A program made the position numbers and the translations under genes. Positions 26,670-34,824 of a DNA stretch of 64,000 nucleotides are shown piece by piece. How positions within the stretch are numbered: position 1 is the stretch's first letter; each line of letters begins with the position of its first letter. This stretch comes from Pseudomonas gessardii (GTDB lineage: Bacteria; Pseudomonadota; Gammaproteobacteria; Pseudomonadales; Pseudomonadaceae), in the NCBI RefSeq assembly GCF_001983165.1, contig NZ_MNPU01000033.1, positions 1 through 64,000 of the forward strand. The letters run 5' to 3'. The notes under the pieces were generated by a model. The model saw only the letters and a list, made by a program, of their open reading frames with translations. It did no database searches and had not been told where the DNA came from.

Positions 26670-27998
26670 TCAGAGAATGGCCAACGGATATTCCATGATC
26701 AGCCGGAACTCTTCAAGGTCCGACTCAAAGGCACTTGAGCGCACCGTTGCCTGGCGAATCCGCAGGGACAGGTCTTTCAAGGTGCCGCCCTGAAACACAT
26801 ATTTGGCCTCGATATCGCGCTCCCAGCGCCGCTGGTCAGTGAGTGGATCGCCAGCGGCATCACGGCGCATATACACCGCGTTCGCGTTGCTGTAGTCGGC
26901 ATTGGTGCCTTTGCCGTAACGGGTCATGAACGACAGGCCGGGAATGCCGAAGGGTTGCATGTCCAGGTCATAGCGCAGTGCCCACGAGCGCTCCTTCGGC
27001 GAGTTGAAGTCGCTGTACTGGATCGAGTTGTCGAGGAAGATCGAGTCCGACTGGCGCAGGTAGTCGAAGTCATTGTCGCCGTTGTTGCGCTGGTGCGACA
27101 GGGCCAGGCGGTGGGCGCCGACCTTCACCCCGAGTTTGGCGCTCCAGATGTTGTTATTGAGCTCACCCAGCAGCTTTTTGCCCTCGTCCTGGGCGTTGTA
27201 GTAATTGAAGCCGCCAAACACCGACACCTCTTCGGTCAGCGGATAATTGACGGCCGTACCGAAGTAATACTGGTCCCAGGCGTCCTTCAAGCGGCTGCTG
27301 TAGAGGCTGAGGCTTACGTGCGGGTTGAGTTGATAGTCGCCGCCGAAGTAACCGATCCAGGGCGAGTTCACATTACCGGCATAAAATGTCGCGAAGCCCT
27401 CACGCATGCCGCTTTCGGTTGGCTGGCTCATGGAGTGCAAGCGTCCGCCTTGCAGGCTCAGGCCTTGCACGCTGGTGTTTTCCACGGTAACGCCACGGAA
27501 ACTTTCCGGCAGCAGGCGTGAGTCACCGTAGTACACCACCGGGGTTTGCGGGAAGACATCGCCGACCCTGACGACGGTATCCATCAGGCGCATTTTCACT
27601 GCGCCGCCGAGTTTGCTGTAGTTGTCTTCGGGGCGATTGTCGCTGTCCACCGGCAACATGCCGAACGAGCCCTTGCCGCCGCTGCGCCCGGTGCCGGAGT
27701 CGAGCTTGAGGCCGTACATCGCAAAGGCATCCAGGCCAAACCCCACCGTGCCCTGGGTGAAACCAGACTCGAACTTGCCGATCAGGCCCTGGGCCCACGC
27801 CTCTGAGTAGCCATTGCCGGTCGGGCTGGACTGGCCTTTGCGGTCATCGCGGTTGAAGTAAAAATTGCGCGCCAGTACGTTCAACGTACTGCCTTCGATA
27901 AAACCTTCAGGCTTATCTTCAGCGGCCGTGCTGGCCAGCGGTGTTGCGCCGATCAGTGCCGCCATGATGGAAAGGGAAAGTGTACGGTTAGTGCGCAT
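26670..27998 (-). CDS. OprD-family outer-membrane porin
   Basis: A 442-residue OprD-family porin for uptake of small substrates such as basic amino acids, peptides or organic acids. It has a signal peptide (about residues 1-26, ending TAAEDKPEG). Family features follow, including LNVLARNFYFNRD, EAWAQGLIGKFESGFTQGTVGFGLDAFAMYGLKLD and the C-terminal strand EFRLIMEYPLAIL ending in a hydrophobic residue. GAGGAG precedes ATG 27998. The substrate is not determined. Its place next to czcRS recalls the CzcR control of oprD known in P. aeruginosa, but this gene need not be the oprD orthologue. Confidence 0.9.
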   Translation of the reverse strand: MRTNRTLSLSIMAALIGATPLASTAAEDKPEGFIEGSTLNVLARNFYFNRDDRKGQSSPTGNGYSEAWAQGLIGKFESGFTQGTVGFGLDAFAMYGLKLDSGTGRSGGKGSFGMLPVDSDNRPEDNYSKLGGAVKMRLMDTVVRVGDVFPQTPVVYYGDSRLLPESFRGVTVENTSVQGLSLQGGRLHSMSQPTESGMREGFATFYAGNVNSPWIGYFGGDYQLNPHVSLSLYSSRLKDAWDQYYFGTAVNYPLTEEVSVFGGFNYYNAQDEGKKLLGELNNNIWSAKLGVKVGAHRLALSHQRNNGDNDFDYLRQSDSIFLDNSIQYSDFNSPKERSWALRYDLDMQPFGIPGLSFMTRYGKGTNADYSNANAVYMRRDAAGDPLTDQRRWERDIEAKYVFQGGTLKDLSLRIRQATVRSSAFESDLEEFRLIMEYPLAIL

Positions 27999-28156
27999 GT
28001 ATCGCTCCTCGGTGTTGGCAGCTATGAGCTTTTTAGTCGCCTGTGGCGTTCTTATTGGAGGGCTGCCCCCGGATGCCGGGCGCCCGCGTCATAGTTGCAA
28101 ACGCAAGATAACGGAGAGGTGTCGCAAACATTACAATTTTGCCAGTTAGATGGAAT

Positions 28157-28172
28157 ATTACGGATACGTAAT
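28157..28172. promoter_or_regulatory. Palindromic operator candidate between oprD-like and DUF2790 genes
   Basis: A perfect palindrome ATTACG-GATA-CGTAAT lies about 85 bases before the DUF2790 gene and 160 bases from the divergent porin gene. A lone TTACA is at 28131-28135. The ATTAC/GTAAT halves are like those bound by CopR/CzcR-type regulators, so divergent metal control is plausible. Confidence 0.5.
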
Positions 28173-28254
28173 TTGTACGTGAACCTTCTGACAGGGTGCG
28201 TTAGTTACTCTCGCTCTGAACTTCCAGCGATTTGAAATCAGACGAGGAGACTTT

Positions 28255-28587
28255 ATGAAACGTTTAGCACTGGCCTTGGGCGCGGTGGTTTTTTCTCTTT
28301 CCCTGGGGGCGATGGCTGAAGCCGGAGGGGATCGCGAGATTGCTCAATTGATGCAACAGAACCAGCAAGCCATGAGCCGCTACGCCGCCAAGCAGGGCAA
28401 ACCGGCACCGCAAGTGCAGGCCTACCGGTATGGCATGAAACTGGATATCGCCAAGGTGGTCAGCGTCACGCCGCCGATCCGGGCCTGTAAGGTGGTGCCT
28501 TCGCGCATGACCTATGAAGATTCCAGTGGCCTGATCAAGACCCTTGAGTACCAGGTTATGGGGCTGTGCCGTAACAACGGGAGCTGA
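28255..28587 (+). CDS. DUF2790 periplasmic protein, probably metal-responsive
   Basis: A 110-residue precursor with a signal peptide (about 1-21, ending AMAEAGG). The DUF2790 signature is visible: YRYGMKLDIAKVVSVTPP near residue 60, CKVVPSRMTYEDSSG near 80 and a C-terminal EYQVMGLCRNNG. The two cysteines (in IRACKVV and in GLCRN) probably form a disulfide. DUF2790 proteins are common in Pseudomonas and several are copper-responsive; the function is not known. GAGGAG precedes ATG 28255. Confidence 0.85.
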   Translation: MKRLALALGAVVFSLSLGAMAEAGGDREIAQLMQQNQQAMSRYAAKQGKPAPQVQAYRYGMKLDIAKVVSVTPPIRACKVVPSRMTYEDSSGLIKTLEYQVMGLCRNNGS

Positions 28588-28695
28588 GGCGGGGGCAAAA
28601 TATAGTTGAGTTGTGGGCTCAAGCACTCTTTAGAAAACGCTAAGGGCGCCGATGGCTACACTAACACTCACTATTCTCTGCCCTCTGGTGTTCCT

Positions 28696-30012
28696 ATGTT
28701 CAATACCCGCATGAAGCAGGAGCTGGCCGCTCTCCGTGAAGAACTGTCGAGCATGCAGCAGGTCAGAGAGAGCCTGGAACGGGAGATGCTGGCCTTGAGC
28801 CTGGATCCCGAGGGCCGGGTTGAGTGGGTCAACCAGCCCTTCCTGGATGAAATGGTCTACAAATCCAGTGACTTAGTGGGGCATATCATTCATGGTTTTG
28901 TACCGGAGCATGTCAAGCGCGACACGTTCCAGCTCCGCTTTAACAATGCCCTGAGCCGTGGCGAGCATTTTGCTGGCACTGTGCGCCTGCTGCGTGGCAA
29001 CGGCAAGGAGGCGTGGTTGCGCTCCATCGTGCAGCCCGTGCGTGGCGCGGATGGGCGTATCAAGCGGTTTTCGGTGTACTCCAGCGACCTGACCCGCACC
29101 ATCGAGGCTTCCCGCGAGCATGAAAACCTGATTGCGGCCCTGGTGCGCTCTACGGCGGTGATCGAGTTTGACCTCAATGGCAACGTCCTGGCGGCCAACG
29201 ACCGCTTCCTGCAAAGCATGGGCTACAGCCTGGCGCAGATCCAGGGCAAGCACCACCGTATCTTCTGCGATCCGCACGAATCCAACAGCCCCGAGTACCA
29301 GGACTTCTGGAAACGCTTGAACAGTGGTGAATATGTGGCCGGGCGCTTCAAGCGCATCGACGCCCATGGGCATGAGGTCTGGCTGGAGGCGTCCTATAAC
29401 CCGGTGATGGACGCCAACGAGCGGCTGTACAAAGTGGTCAAGTTCGCCACGGTGATCACCGATCAGGTCAACCGGGAGCGCGCCGTGGCCGATGCCGCCA
29501 ATATTGCCTACAGCACCTCATTGCACACCGACAACAGCGCCCAGCGCGGCACCGCCGTGGTGACCCAGGCGGTGGAGGTCATGCGCGAGTTGGCCAGGCA
29601 CATGGAGCAGGCCGGCGAGGGCATCGAGGCCCTTAATGCCCAGTCCCAGGTGATTGGCAGTATCGTCAAGACCATCAGCGGGATTGCCGAACAGACCAAC
29701 CTGCTGGCGCTCAACGCCGCCATTGAAGCGGCCCGTGCCGGTGAACAAGGCCGGGGGTTTGCCGTCGTAGCCGATGAAGTGCGGCAGTTGGCGTCGCGTA
29801 CCAGCAAAGCCACTGAAGAAATCGTTGGCGTGGTGCGCCAGAACCAGGACATGGCCCGCGATGCCGTGGCGCTGATGAGCGACGGCCGGCTGCAGGCCGA
29901 GCAGGGTTTGTCCCTGGCGGCAGAGGCGGGCACGGTGATCGTCGAGATCCAGGACGGCGCGCAAAAAGTGGTCAGCGCGGTCGGGCAGTTTGCCAACCAA
30001 CTGTCGACGTAA
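28696..30012 (+). CDS. Soluble PAS-PAS chemoreceptor, BdlA-like
   Basis: A 438-residue cytoplasmic methyl-accepting-type receptor. Two PAS domains (about residues 40-145 and 155-270, the second with GYSLAQIQGKHHRIFCDP) precede a short signalling domain. That domain carries the canonical hairpin tip EQTNLLALNAAIEAARAGEQ near residue 335. No membrane segment is present. Size and architecture match BdlA, the biofilm dispersion receptor of P. aeruginosa (417 residues), which is the closest known type, but orthology is not proven. ATG 28696 is preferred over 28606 because the extra 30 residues are unlike the family and the preceding bases look like leader. Confidence 0.85.
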   Translation: MFNTRMKQELAALREELSSMQQVRESLEREMLALSLDPEGRVEWVNQPFLDEMVYKSSDLVGHIIHGFVPEHVKRDTFQLRFNNALSRGEHFAGTVRLLRGNGKEAWLRSIVQPVRGADGRIKRFSVYSSDLTRTIEASREHENLIAALVRSTAVIEFDLNGNVLAANDRFLQSMGYSLAQIQGKHHRIFCDPHESNSPEYQDFWKRLNSGEYVAGRFKRIDAHGHEVWLEASYNPVMDANERLYKVVKFATVITDQVNRERAVADAANIAYSTSLHTDNSAQRGTAVVTQAVEVMRELARHMEQAGEGIEALNAQSQVIGSIVKTISGIAEQTNLLALNAAIEAARAGEQGRGFAVVADEVRQLASRTSKATEEIVGVVRQNQDMARDAVALMSDGRLQAEQGLSLAAEAGTVIVEIQDGAQKVVSAVGQFANQLST

Positions 30013-30015
30013 GCC

Positions 30016-30531
30016 TCAGGGGGCATGCACCTCGAACAGCAACAGGTCGAACCACTGCCCATCCAGCAGGAATGCCTTGCGTGAATGCCCATATTGGGTG
30101 AACCCGCTGCGCTGCAAGACCCGCAGCGAGCCCGGGTTTTCCGGGCGTACGGTGGCCTCGATGCGCTTGAGGGCGTGTTCGCCAAAGGCTTTCTCCAGCC
30201 CCAGTGCCACTGCTTGTCGGGCCAGGCCGCGCCCGGTGAACTGGGCCCCCATGCGATAGCCCAGGGATGCCGAGTGATAGTAGCGGCGGCGCACCTGAGT
30301 AAAGTTGATGCGCCCCACCAACACACCGTTTTCACGAATCAGGTACTGATAGGCGCGGTCTGCACTGGCGTCCAGCAGTGCGCTGTCGATGGCGCGCTGT
30401 ACCCCGGCGACGCTGTAGTACGCCTCGGGCCGGGCATTGACCCAGCGTTCAAAAAAGGCCCGATTGGCCAGCTCGAATGCCAGCAGCTCGTTCACGTCAT
30501 CCCACTGGGGAGGCGTCAATGTCAGGTTCAT
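30016..30531 (-). CDS. GNAT acetyltransferase, RimJ/RimL type
   Basis: A 171-residue GNAT protein. It starts LTPPQWDDVNELLAFE, has the acetyl-CoA loop region MGAQFTGRGLARQAVALGLEKAF near residue 95, and has the RimJ-type NPGSLRVLQRSGFTQYG near 135. Such enzymes acetylate N-termini of ribosomal proteins or small amines; the substrate is unknown. A longer reading frame reaching 31017 is an antisense overlap with the AraC gene, so ATG 30531 is used. It lies 26 bases after the AraC gene on the same strand and may be co-transcribed. It ends 3 bases from the convergent chemoreceptor gene. Confidence 0.87.
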   Translation of the reverse strand: MNLTLTPPQWDDVNELLAFELANRAFFERWVNARPEAYYSVAGVQRAIDSALLDASADRAYQYLIRENGVLVGRINFTQVRRRYYHSASLGYRMGAQFTGRGLARQAVALGLEKAFGEHALKRIEATVRPENPGSLRVLQRSGFTQYGHSRKAFLLDGQWFDLLLFEVHAP

Positions 30532-30557
30532 CCCTGGAAATCTCCAGTTTTTATTGG

Positions 30558-31367
30558 CTATCGGCCGAGCATCTTCACCCACCGCGACGGCGGGATGCCG
30601 AAGGTGCTGCGAAACTGCCGGGTCATGTGGCTCTGGTCGGTAAAGCCGGCGATCAGCGCCGCGTCCACCAGTGACTGGCCCTGGCCCAGCAGGTTGCGTA
30701 CCAGGTCCAGGCGGCGCATGGTCAGATAGCGATAGGGGCTGGTGCCGAACAGCAGGCGAAAGTCCCGGGACAAGGCCCAGCGATCCCGCCCACAGTGCGC
30801 GGCCATTTCGTCCAGGGTGATGCTGCGCCCCAAGGCGCTGTGGATAAATTCCCGGGCGCGCTCGGCGGCCTGGTAATCGAAGGTCTTGCGGCTGACGCTG
30901 ATGCCCGACGCATTGTTCAGGGCATGGGCCAGGTCGAACAACGCATCCTGTTCCTGCATTGGGTCCAGCGGGCAATCGAGCTGCTGCACAAAGGCCTGGC
31001 AGGCCCGGTGCAGCCACGGGTCGTTGGACAGCCCGTTGTGGATAAAAGGCAAGGGCTTGCCGCCGAGAATCTGCTGGATCAGCGCCGGCTCCACATAAAT
31101 CATCCGGTACTTGAAACCCTCGTCGCTACCGGCCCAGCCATCGTGCACTTCGTCGGGGTGGATCACCATGGTGGTGCCCGGCAGGCTGTGGGTCTGGCTG
31201 CCGCGATAATGAAAACTCTGCACGCCGAGCAGGGTGTGGCCGATGGCGTAGGTATCGTGGCGATGAGGGTCGAAGCCGAACCCGGAAAAATACGCCTCGA
31301 TCCGCTCCAGGCCACTGGCATGGGGTGCCCGGTGCAGCCAGTCGATGTTTGCAGTGGGTTTGCCCAT
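30558..31367 (-). CDS. AraC-family transcriptional regulator
   Basis: A 269-residue regulator with an N-terminal cupin-type sensor (FGFDPHRHDTYAIGHTLLGVQSFHYRG around residues 30-58) and a C-terminal pair of helix-turn-helix motifs. The second contains LIAGFTDQSHMTRQFRSTFG and PSRW near residue 260. The fold is that of AraC proteins sensing a small ligand. The target is unknown; the adjacent co-directional acetyltransferase gene is the nearest candidate. ATG 31367 matches the usual length of about 270. Confidence 0.9.
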   Translation of the reverse strand: MGKPTANIDWLHRAPHASGLERIEAYFSGFGFDPHRHDTYAIGHTLLGVQSFHYRGSQTHSLPGTTMVIHPDEVHDGWAGSDEGFKYRMIYVEPALIQQILGGKPLPFIHNGLSNDPWLHRACQAFVQQLDCPLDPMQEQDALFDLAHALNNASGISVSRKTFDYQAAERAREFIHSALGRSITLDEMAAHCGRDRWALSRDFRLLFGTSPYRYLTMRRLDLVRNLLGQGQSLVDAALIAGFTDQSHMTRQFRSTFGIPPSRWVKMLGR

Positions 31368-31521
31368 GGGATGTTTTTCAAAAAAGGTCGGATGGAGTTA
31401 CGTTAACTGAGTCTGGGGCGGCTGTCTGCCAGGGTCTTGTACGATTGTGCGCGGCTGCAACGGTGGCAAATTGCTGAGCGCTCGTGGTAATAAGCCCTAC
31501 ATTTCCAATGTGAGGCAGGTT

Positions 31522-32616
31522 ATGAGCAAGTTGCGGGTAGGTATTATTTTTGGTGGGCGTTCGGCCGAGCATGAAGTGTCTTTGCAGTCGGCGCGCAACA
31601 TCGTCGACGCCCTCGACCGCACGCGCTTCGAGCCGGTGCTGATCGGCATCGACAAGGCCGGCCACTGGCACCTCAATGACACCTCCAACTTCCTGCTCAA
31701 CCAGGAAAACCCGGCGCTGATCGCCCTCAACCAATCCAACCGCGAGCTGGCGGTGGTGCCGGGCAAGGCCAGCCAGCAACTGGTGGAAACTTCGGGCCAG
31801 GGCCTGCTGGAACACGTTGATGTGATCTTCCCCATTGTCCACGGCACCCTGGGTGAAGACGGTTGCCTGCAAGGGTTGCTGCGCATGGCCGATCTGCCGT
31901 TTGTGGGGGCCGACGTGCTGGGTTCGGCGGTGTGCATGGACAAGGACATCAGCAAGCGCCTGCTGCGCGATGCCGGTATCGCCGTGGCGCCCTTTATCAC
32001 CCTTAATCGCGGCAACGCGGCACGCACAACCTTCGACCAGGCCCGGCAAAAGCTCGGTTTACCACTGTTCGTCAAGCCGGCCAACCAAGGCTCCTCAGTG
32101 GGCGTGAGCAAAGTGGCTGACGCAGCCCAGTACCTGGCCGCCATTGAACTGGCCCTGGGTTTCGATGAAAAAGTGCTGGTGGAATCGGCCGTCAAAGGCC
32201 GCGAAATCGAATGTGCGGTGCTGGGCAACGAACGCCCCATTGCCAGCGGTTGTGGCGAGATCGTGGTACGTGACGGCTTCTATTCCTACGACAGCAAGTA
32301 CATCGACGACCAGGCCGCGCAAGTGCTGGTGCCGGCCGATATCAGCGTCGAGGCCAGCGAACGCATCCGTGCCCTGGCCGTGCAGGCCTTTGAAGTGCTG
32401 GGCTGCGCCGGGTTGGCACGGGTCGATGTGTTTCTGTGCGAGGACGGTGAAGTGCTGATCAACGAGGTCAACTCACTGCCCGGTTTCACCCGCATCAGCA
32501 TGTACCCCAAGTTGTGGCAGGCGGCGGGGATGAGCTACAGCGAACTGGTCAGCCGCCTGATCGAACTGGCGCTGGAGCGCCATACGGCGCGCAAGGGTTT
32601 GAAGATCAGCCGCTAA
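31522..32616 (+). CDS. ddl: D-alanine--D-alanine ligase (DdlA type)
   Basis: A 364-residue ATP-grasp ligase that joins two D-alanines for peptidoglycan precursors in the cytoplasm. Visible features are the N-terminal FGGRSAEHEVSLQSA, the ATP-binding PLFVKPANQGSSVGVS near residue 195, and the metal-binding C-terminal INEVNSLPGFT near 315. The length is the same as E. coli DdlA. ATG 31522 is preferred, with AGG spacing before it; an upstream start at 31447 adds 25 unrelated residues. It stands alone, away from the dcw cluster where ddlB lies, so it is a second Ddl in the usual pseudomonad scheme. Confidence 0.94.
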   Translation: MSKLRVGIIFGGRSAEHEVSLQSARNIVDALDRTRFEPVLIGIDKAGHWHLNDTSNFLLNQENPALIALNQSNRELAVVPGKASQQLVETSGQGLLEHVDVIFPIVHGTLGEDGCLQGLLRMADLPFVGADVLGSAVCMDKDISKRLLRDAGIAVAPFITLNRGNAARTTFDQARQKLGLPLFVKPANQGSSVGVSKVADAAQYLAAIELALGFDEKVLVESAVKGREIECAVLGNERPIASGCGEIVVRDGFYSYDSKYIDDQAAQVLVPADISVEASERIRALAVQAFEVLGCAGLARVDVFLCEDGEVLINEVNSLPGFTRISMYPKLWQAAGMSYSELVSRLIELALERHTARKGLKISR

Positions 32617-32627
32617 CCTTCAACCGC

Positions 32628-32649
32628 CATCGCCGGCTGGCCGGCGATG
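32628..32649. terminator. Hairpin between convergent ddl and ggt
   Basis: A perfect ten-base inverted repeat CATCGCCGGC / GCCGGCGATG with a two-base loop lies between the two convergent stop codons. No T-run follows, so it may work as a weak bidirectional terminator, or it may be a REP-like element. Confidence 0.55.
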
Positions 32650-32677
32650 AGGCCTGTAAAGGCGATACAACCCTGGG

Positions 32678-34522
32678 TCAATCCCCCAACGCTTCCCCCT
32701 CACGCCGTGGATCCGCGCCGCCACTCCATGTCGCCTTGCCCTGGGCATCGCGCACTCGCACGATGGCCTGGGTGCCACTGGTCATGTCGATCTCGCTCAA
32801 GGTATGCCCTCGCGCCTTGAGCGCTGCCTTCAACGGCTCGCTGAACAGCCCTTGCTCCAGCTCGGTCGCGCCATTGCGGCTGCCGAAGTTGGGCAGGCTG
32901 ATGGCGGCCTGCGGGTCGAGGTTCCAGTCGAGCATGCCCACCAGGGATTTGCTCACGTATTCGATGATCTGCGAGCCGCCGGGAGAGCCGATCGTGGCCA
33001 GTAGCTCGCCACTTTGGCGGTCGAAGACCAGGGTCGGCGCCATGGACGAGCGCGGGCGTTTGCCCGGCTCGATGCGGTTGGCCACCGGCTGGCCGTTTTC
33101 CTCGGGGATAAAGGAAAAGTCAGTCATCTGGTTGTTCAACAGGAAACCCTGGACCATCACGTGGGAACCGAACGCGGCTTCGATGGTGGTGGTCATCGAC
33201 ACCGCGCCGCCCTGGTCATCCACGGCCACCACTTGCGAGGTGGAAATACGCAGTGGCGAGCGATCCGGCGCGTAGGCCACCTGAACGCCCGCCGGTTGGC
33301 CGGGCCTGGCCACACCCATGCTGCGTTCGCCAATCAATGCTGCACGGCTGGCCAGGTAGCCAGGGGCGACCAGGCCCGCGAGCGGCACCGGTACGAAGTC
33401 CGTGTCGGCGAGGTATTGCGCACGGTCGGCGTAGGCCAGGCGGTCGGCCTCGGCAATCATATGCACCGCTTCGGGGGCCGGTTCCAGGCCGGCGGCTGTT
33501 GTCGTCTTCACGGGCTTGAGCGGCGCCAGGGCCCAGCGTGGGTCACGGGCTTCGAGGGCCTGCAAGGTGCCGAGGATCTGCGCAATGGCCACCCCGCCCG
33601 AAGAGGGGGGCGGCATGCCGCACACTTGCCAGCGCTTGTAGTCGGTACACAGCGGCGTGCGCTCCTTGGCGCGGTAGCCCTTGAGGTCGTTCAGCGCAAG
33701 GCGGCCCGTGTTGTGATGGCCCTGGACCTTGCGGGCAATCTCCTCGGCGATCGGGCCGTGGTACAGCGCATCGGGCCCTTCTTTGGCGATACGTTTGAAC
33801 ACCGTGGCCAGCGCCGGGTTTTTCAACAGGGTGCCGGTGGCTTTCGGGCTGCCGTCGGCGTTGAGGAAGTACGCCGCCATGTCCGGTGACTGGCTGATGT
33901 AGCGGTCGGCGGCGATCAGGCTGTGCAGGCGTGCCGAAATCGCAAAGCCTTGCTCGGACAGCTGGATCGCCGGTGCAAACAATTGCGCCCAGGGCAGGCG
34001 GCCGCTGTGTTCGTGGGCCATCTTCAGCGCGCGCAATACACCGGGGGTGGCGACCGAACGACCACCAATCTGCGCCTGGGCAAACGCCATCGGCGTGCCG
34101 TCGGCATTGAGCAGCATATCGGCCGTGGCGCCGGCCGGTGCGGTTTCACGGCCGTCATAGGCCCGTACCTGCTTGCCATCCCACAGCATGATAAAGGCGC
34201 CACCGCCGATCCCCGAGGACTGCGGCTCCACCAGCGTCAGCACCGCTTGCATGGCGATGGCCGCATCGATCGCCGAGCCGCCCTGGCGCAATATCTCCCT
34301 CCCGGCGGCGGCTGCCAGCGGGTTGGCCGCTGCCGCCATATGGCGTTCGGCGTGGCGTACGCTCATGTCCGTGCGATAGCCCGAACCCAGCTCCGGGGCG
34401 GGCGGCAAGTCGGGGGTGTTGGTGCTGTGGCAGGCGCCGAGGCCGAGGGTGGCGACGATCAGCGAAAGGCTGGTAAGGCGCTGGAGGCGGGGGATTAAAA
34501 GCACGCGCTGAACTCCGTTCAT
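32678..34522 (-). CDS. ggt: Gamma-glutamyltransferase precursor
   Basis: A 614-residue precursor that cleaves itself and then hydrolyses or transfers the gamma-glutamyl group of glutathione in the periplasm. The N-terminus looks like a lipoprotein signal (LGLGAC, Cys near residue 31). The catalytic Thr428, in ISTSQVV, is the expected first residue of the small subunit and is followed by the conserved DQGGAVSMTTTI. GFLLNNQMTDFSF and GSPGGSQII are further family motifs. ATG 34522 has a weak ribosome site. GTG 34504, with GGAG 8 bases before it, is an alternative that keeps the signal. Confidence 0.93.
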   Translation of the reverse strand: MNGVQRVLLIPRLQRLTSLSLIVATLGLGACHSTNTPDLPPAPELGSGYRTDMSVRHAERHMAAAANPLAAAAGREILRQGGSAIDAAIAMQAVLTLVEPQSSGIGGGAFIMLWDGKQVRAYDGRETAPAGATADMLLNADGTPMAFAQAQIGGRSVATPGVLRALKMAHEHSGRLPWAQLFAPAIQLSEQGFAISARLHSLIAADRYISQSPDMAAYFLNADGSPKATGTLLKNPALATVFKRIAKEGPDALYHGPIAEEIARKVQGHHNTGRLALNDLKGYRAKERTPLCTDYKRWQVCGMPPPSSGGVAIAQILGTLQALEARDPRWALAPLKPVKTTTAAGLEPAPEAVHMIAEADRLAYADRAQYLADTDFVPVPLAGLVAPGYLASRAALIGERSMGVARPGQPAGVQVAYAPDRSPLRISTSQVVAVDDQGGAVSMTTTIEAAFGSHVMVQGFLLNNQMTDFSFIPEENGQPVANRIEPGKRPRSSMAPTLVFDRQSGELLATIGSPGGSQIIEYVSKSLVGMLDWNLDPQAAISLPNFGSRNGATELEQGLFSEPLKAALKARGHTLSEIDMTSGTQAIVRVRDAQGKATWSGGADPRREGEALGD

Positions 34523-34743
34523 TTTGAGAATGATCTGTTGTCCCTGGGGGTATTGTTTTGCGGGTAGGTCGCACCTGGCAGATAGCTGCGGGGGAGAGGG
34601 CGGACACTAACAGCGGGGAGGCCGGAGCGTCAAAATCCCTCTCCCGACCTTGGCCATCGTGACCGATGCCCAACCGTGTGGGCAGAAATAAATCTATGTC
34701 AGATGTGTAGGTTTGTTGCGAGGTTTTTCATAAGTCTCTTTCT

Positions 34744-34763
34744 AAATGATAAGGATTCGTATT
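34744..34763 (+). promoter_or_regulatory. Fur-box-like site before the TonB-dependent receptor
   Basis: The sequence AAATGATAAGGATTCGTATT resembles the Fur consensus (GATAATGATAATCATTATC). It lies about 65 bases before the receptor start, where iron repression would be expected. Confidence 0.6.
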
Positions 34764-34824
34764 ACAGTTTGTAGCCTTTAGTGCTCCATCATGGTGCGCA
34801 TTGGCTCGACAAGGACTGTTTGCA

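Noticed and set aside
30532..31017. N-terminal extension of the acetyltransferase frame
   Set aside because: The extension is a G, P, R-rich shadow of the AraC gene; family similarity begins at ATG 30531.
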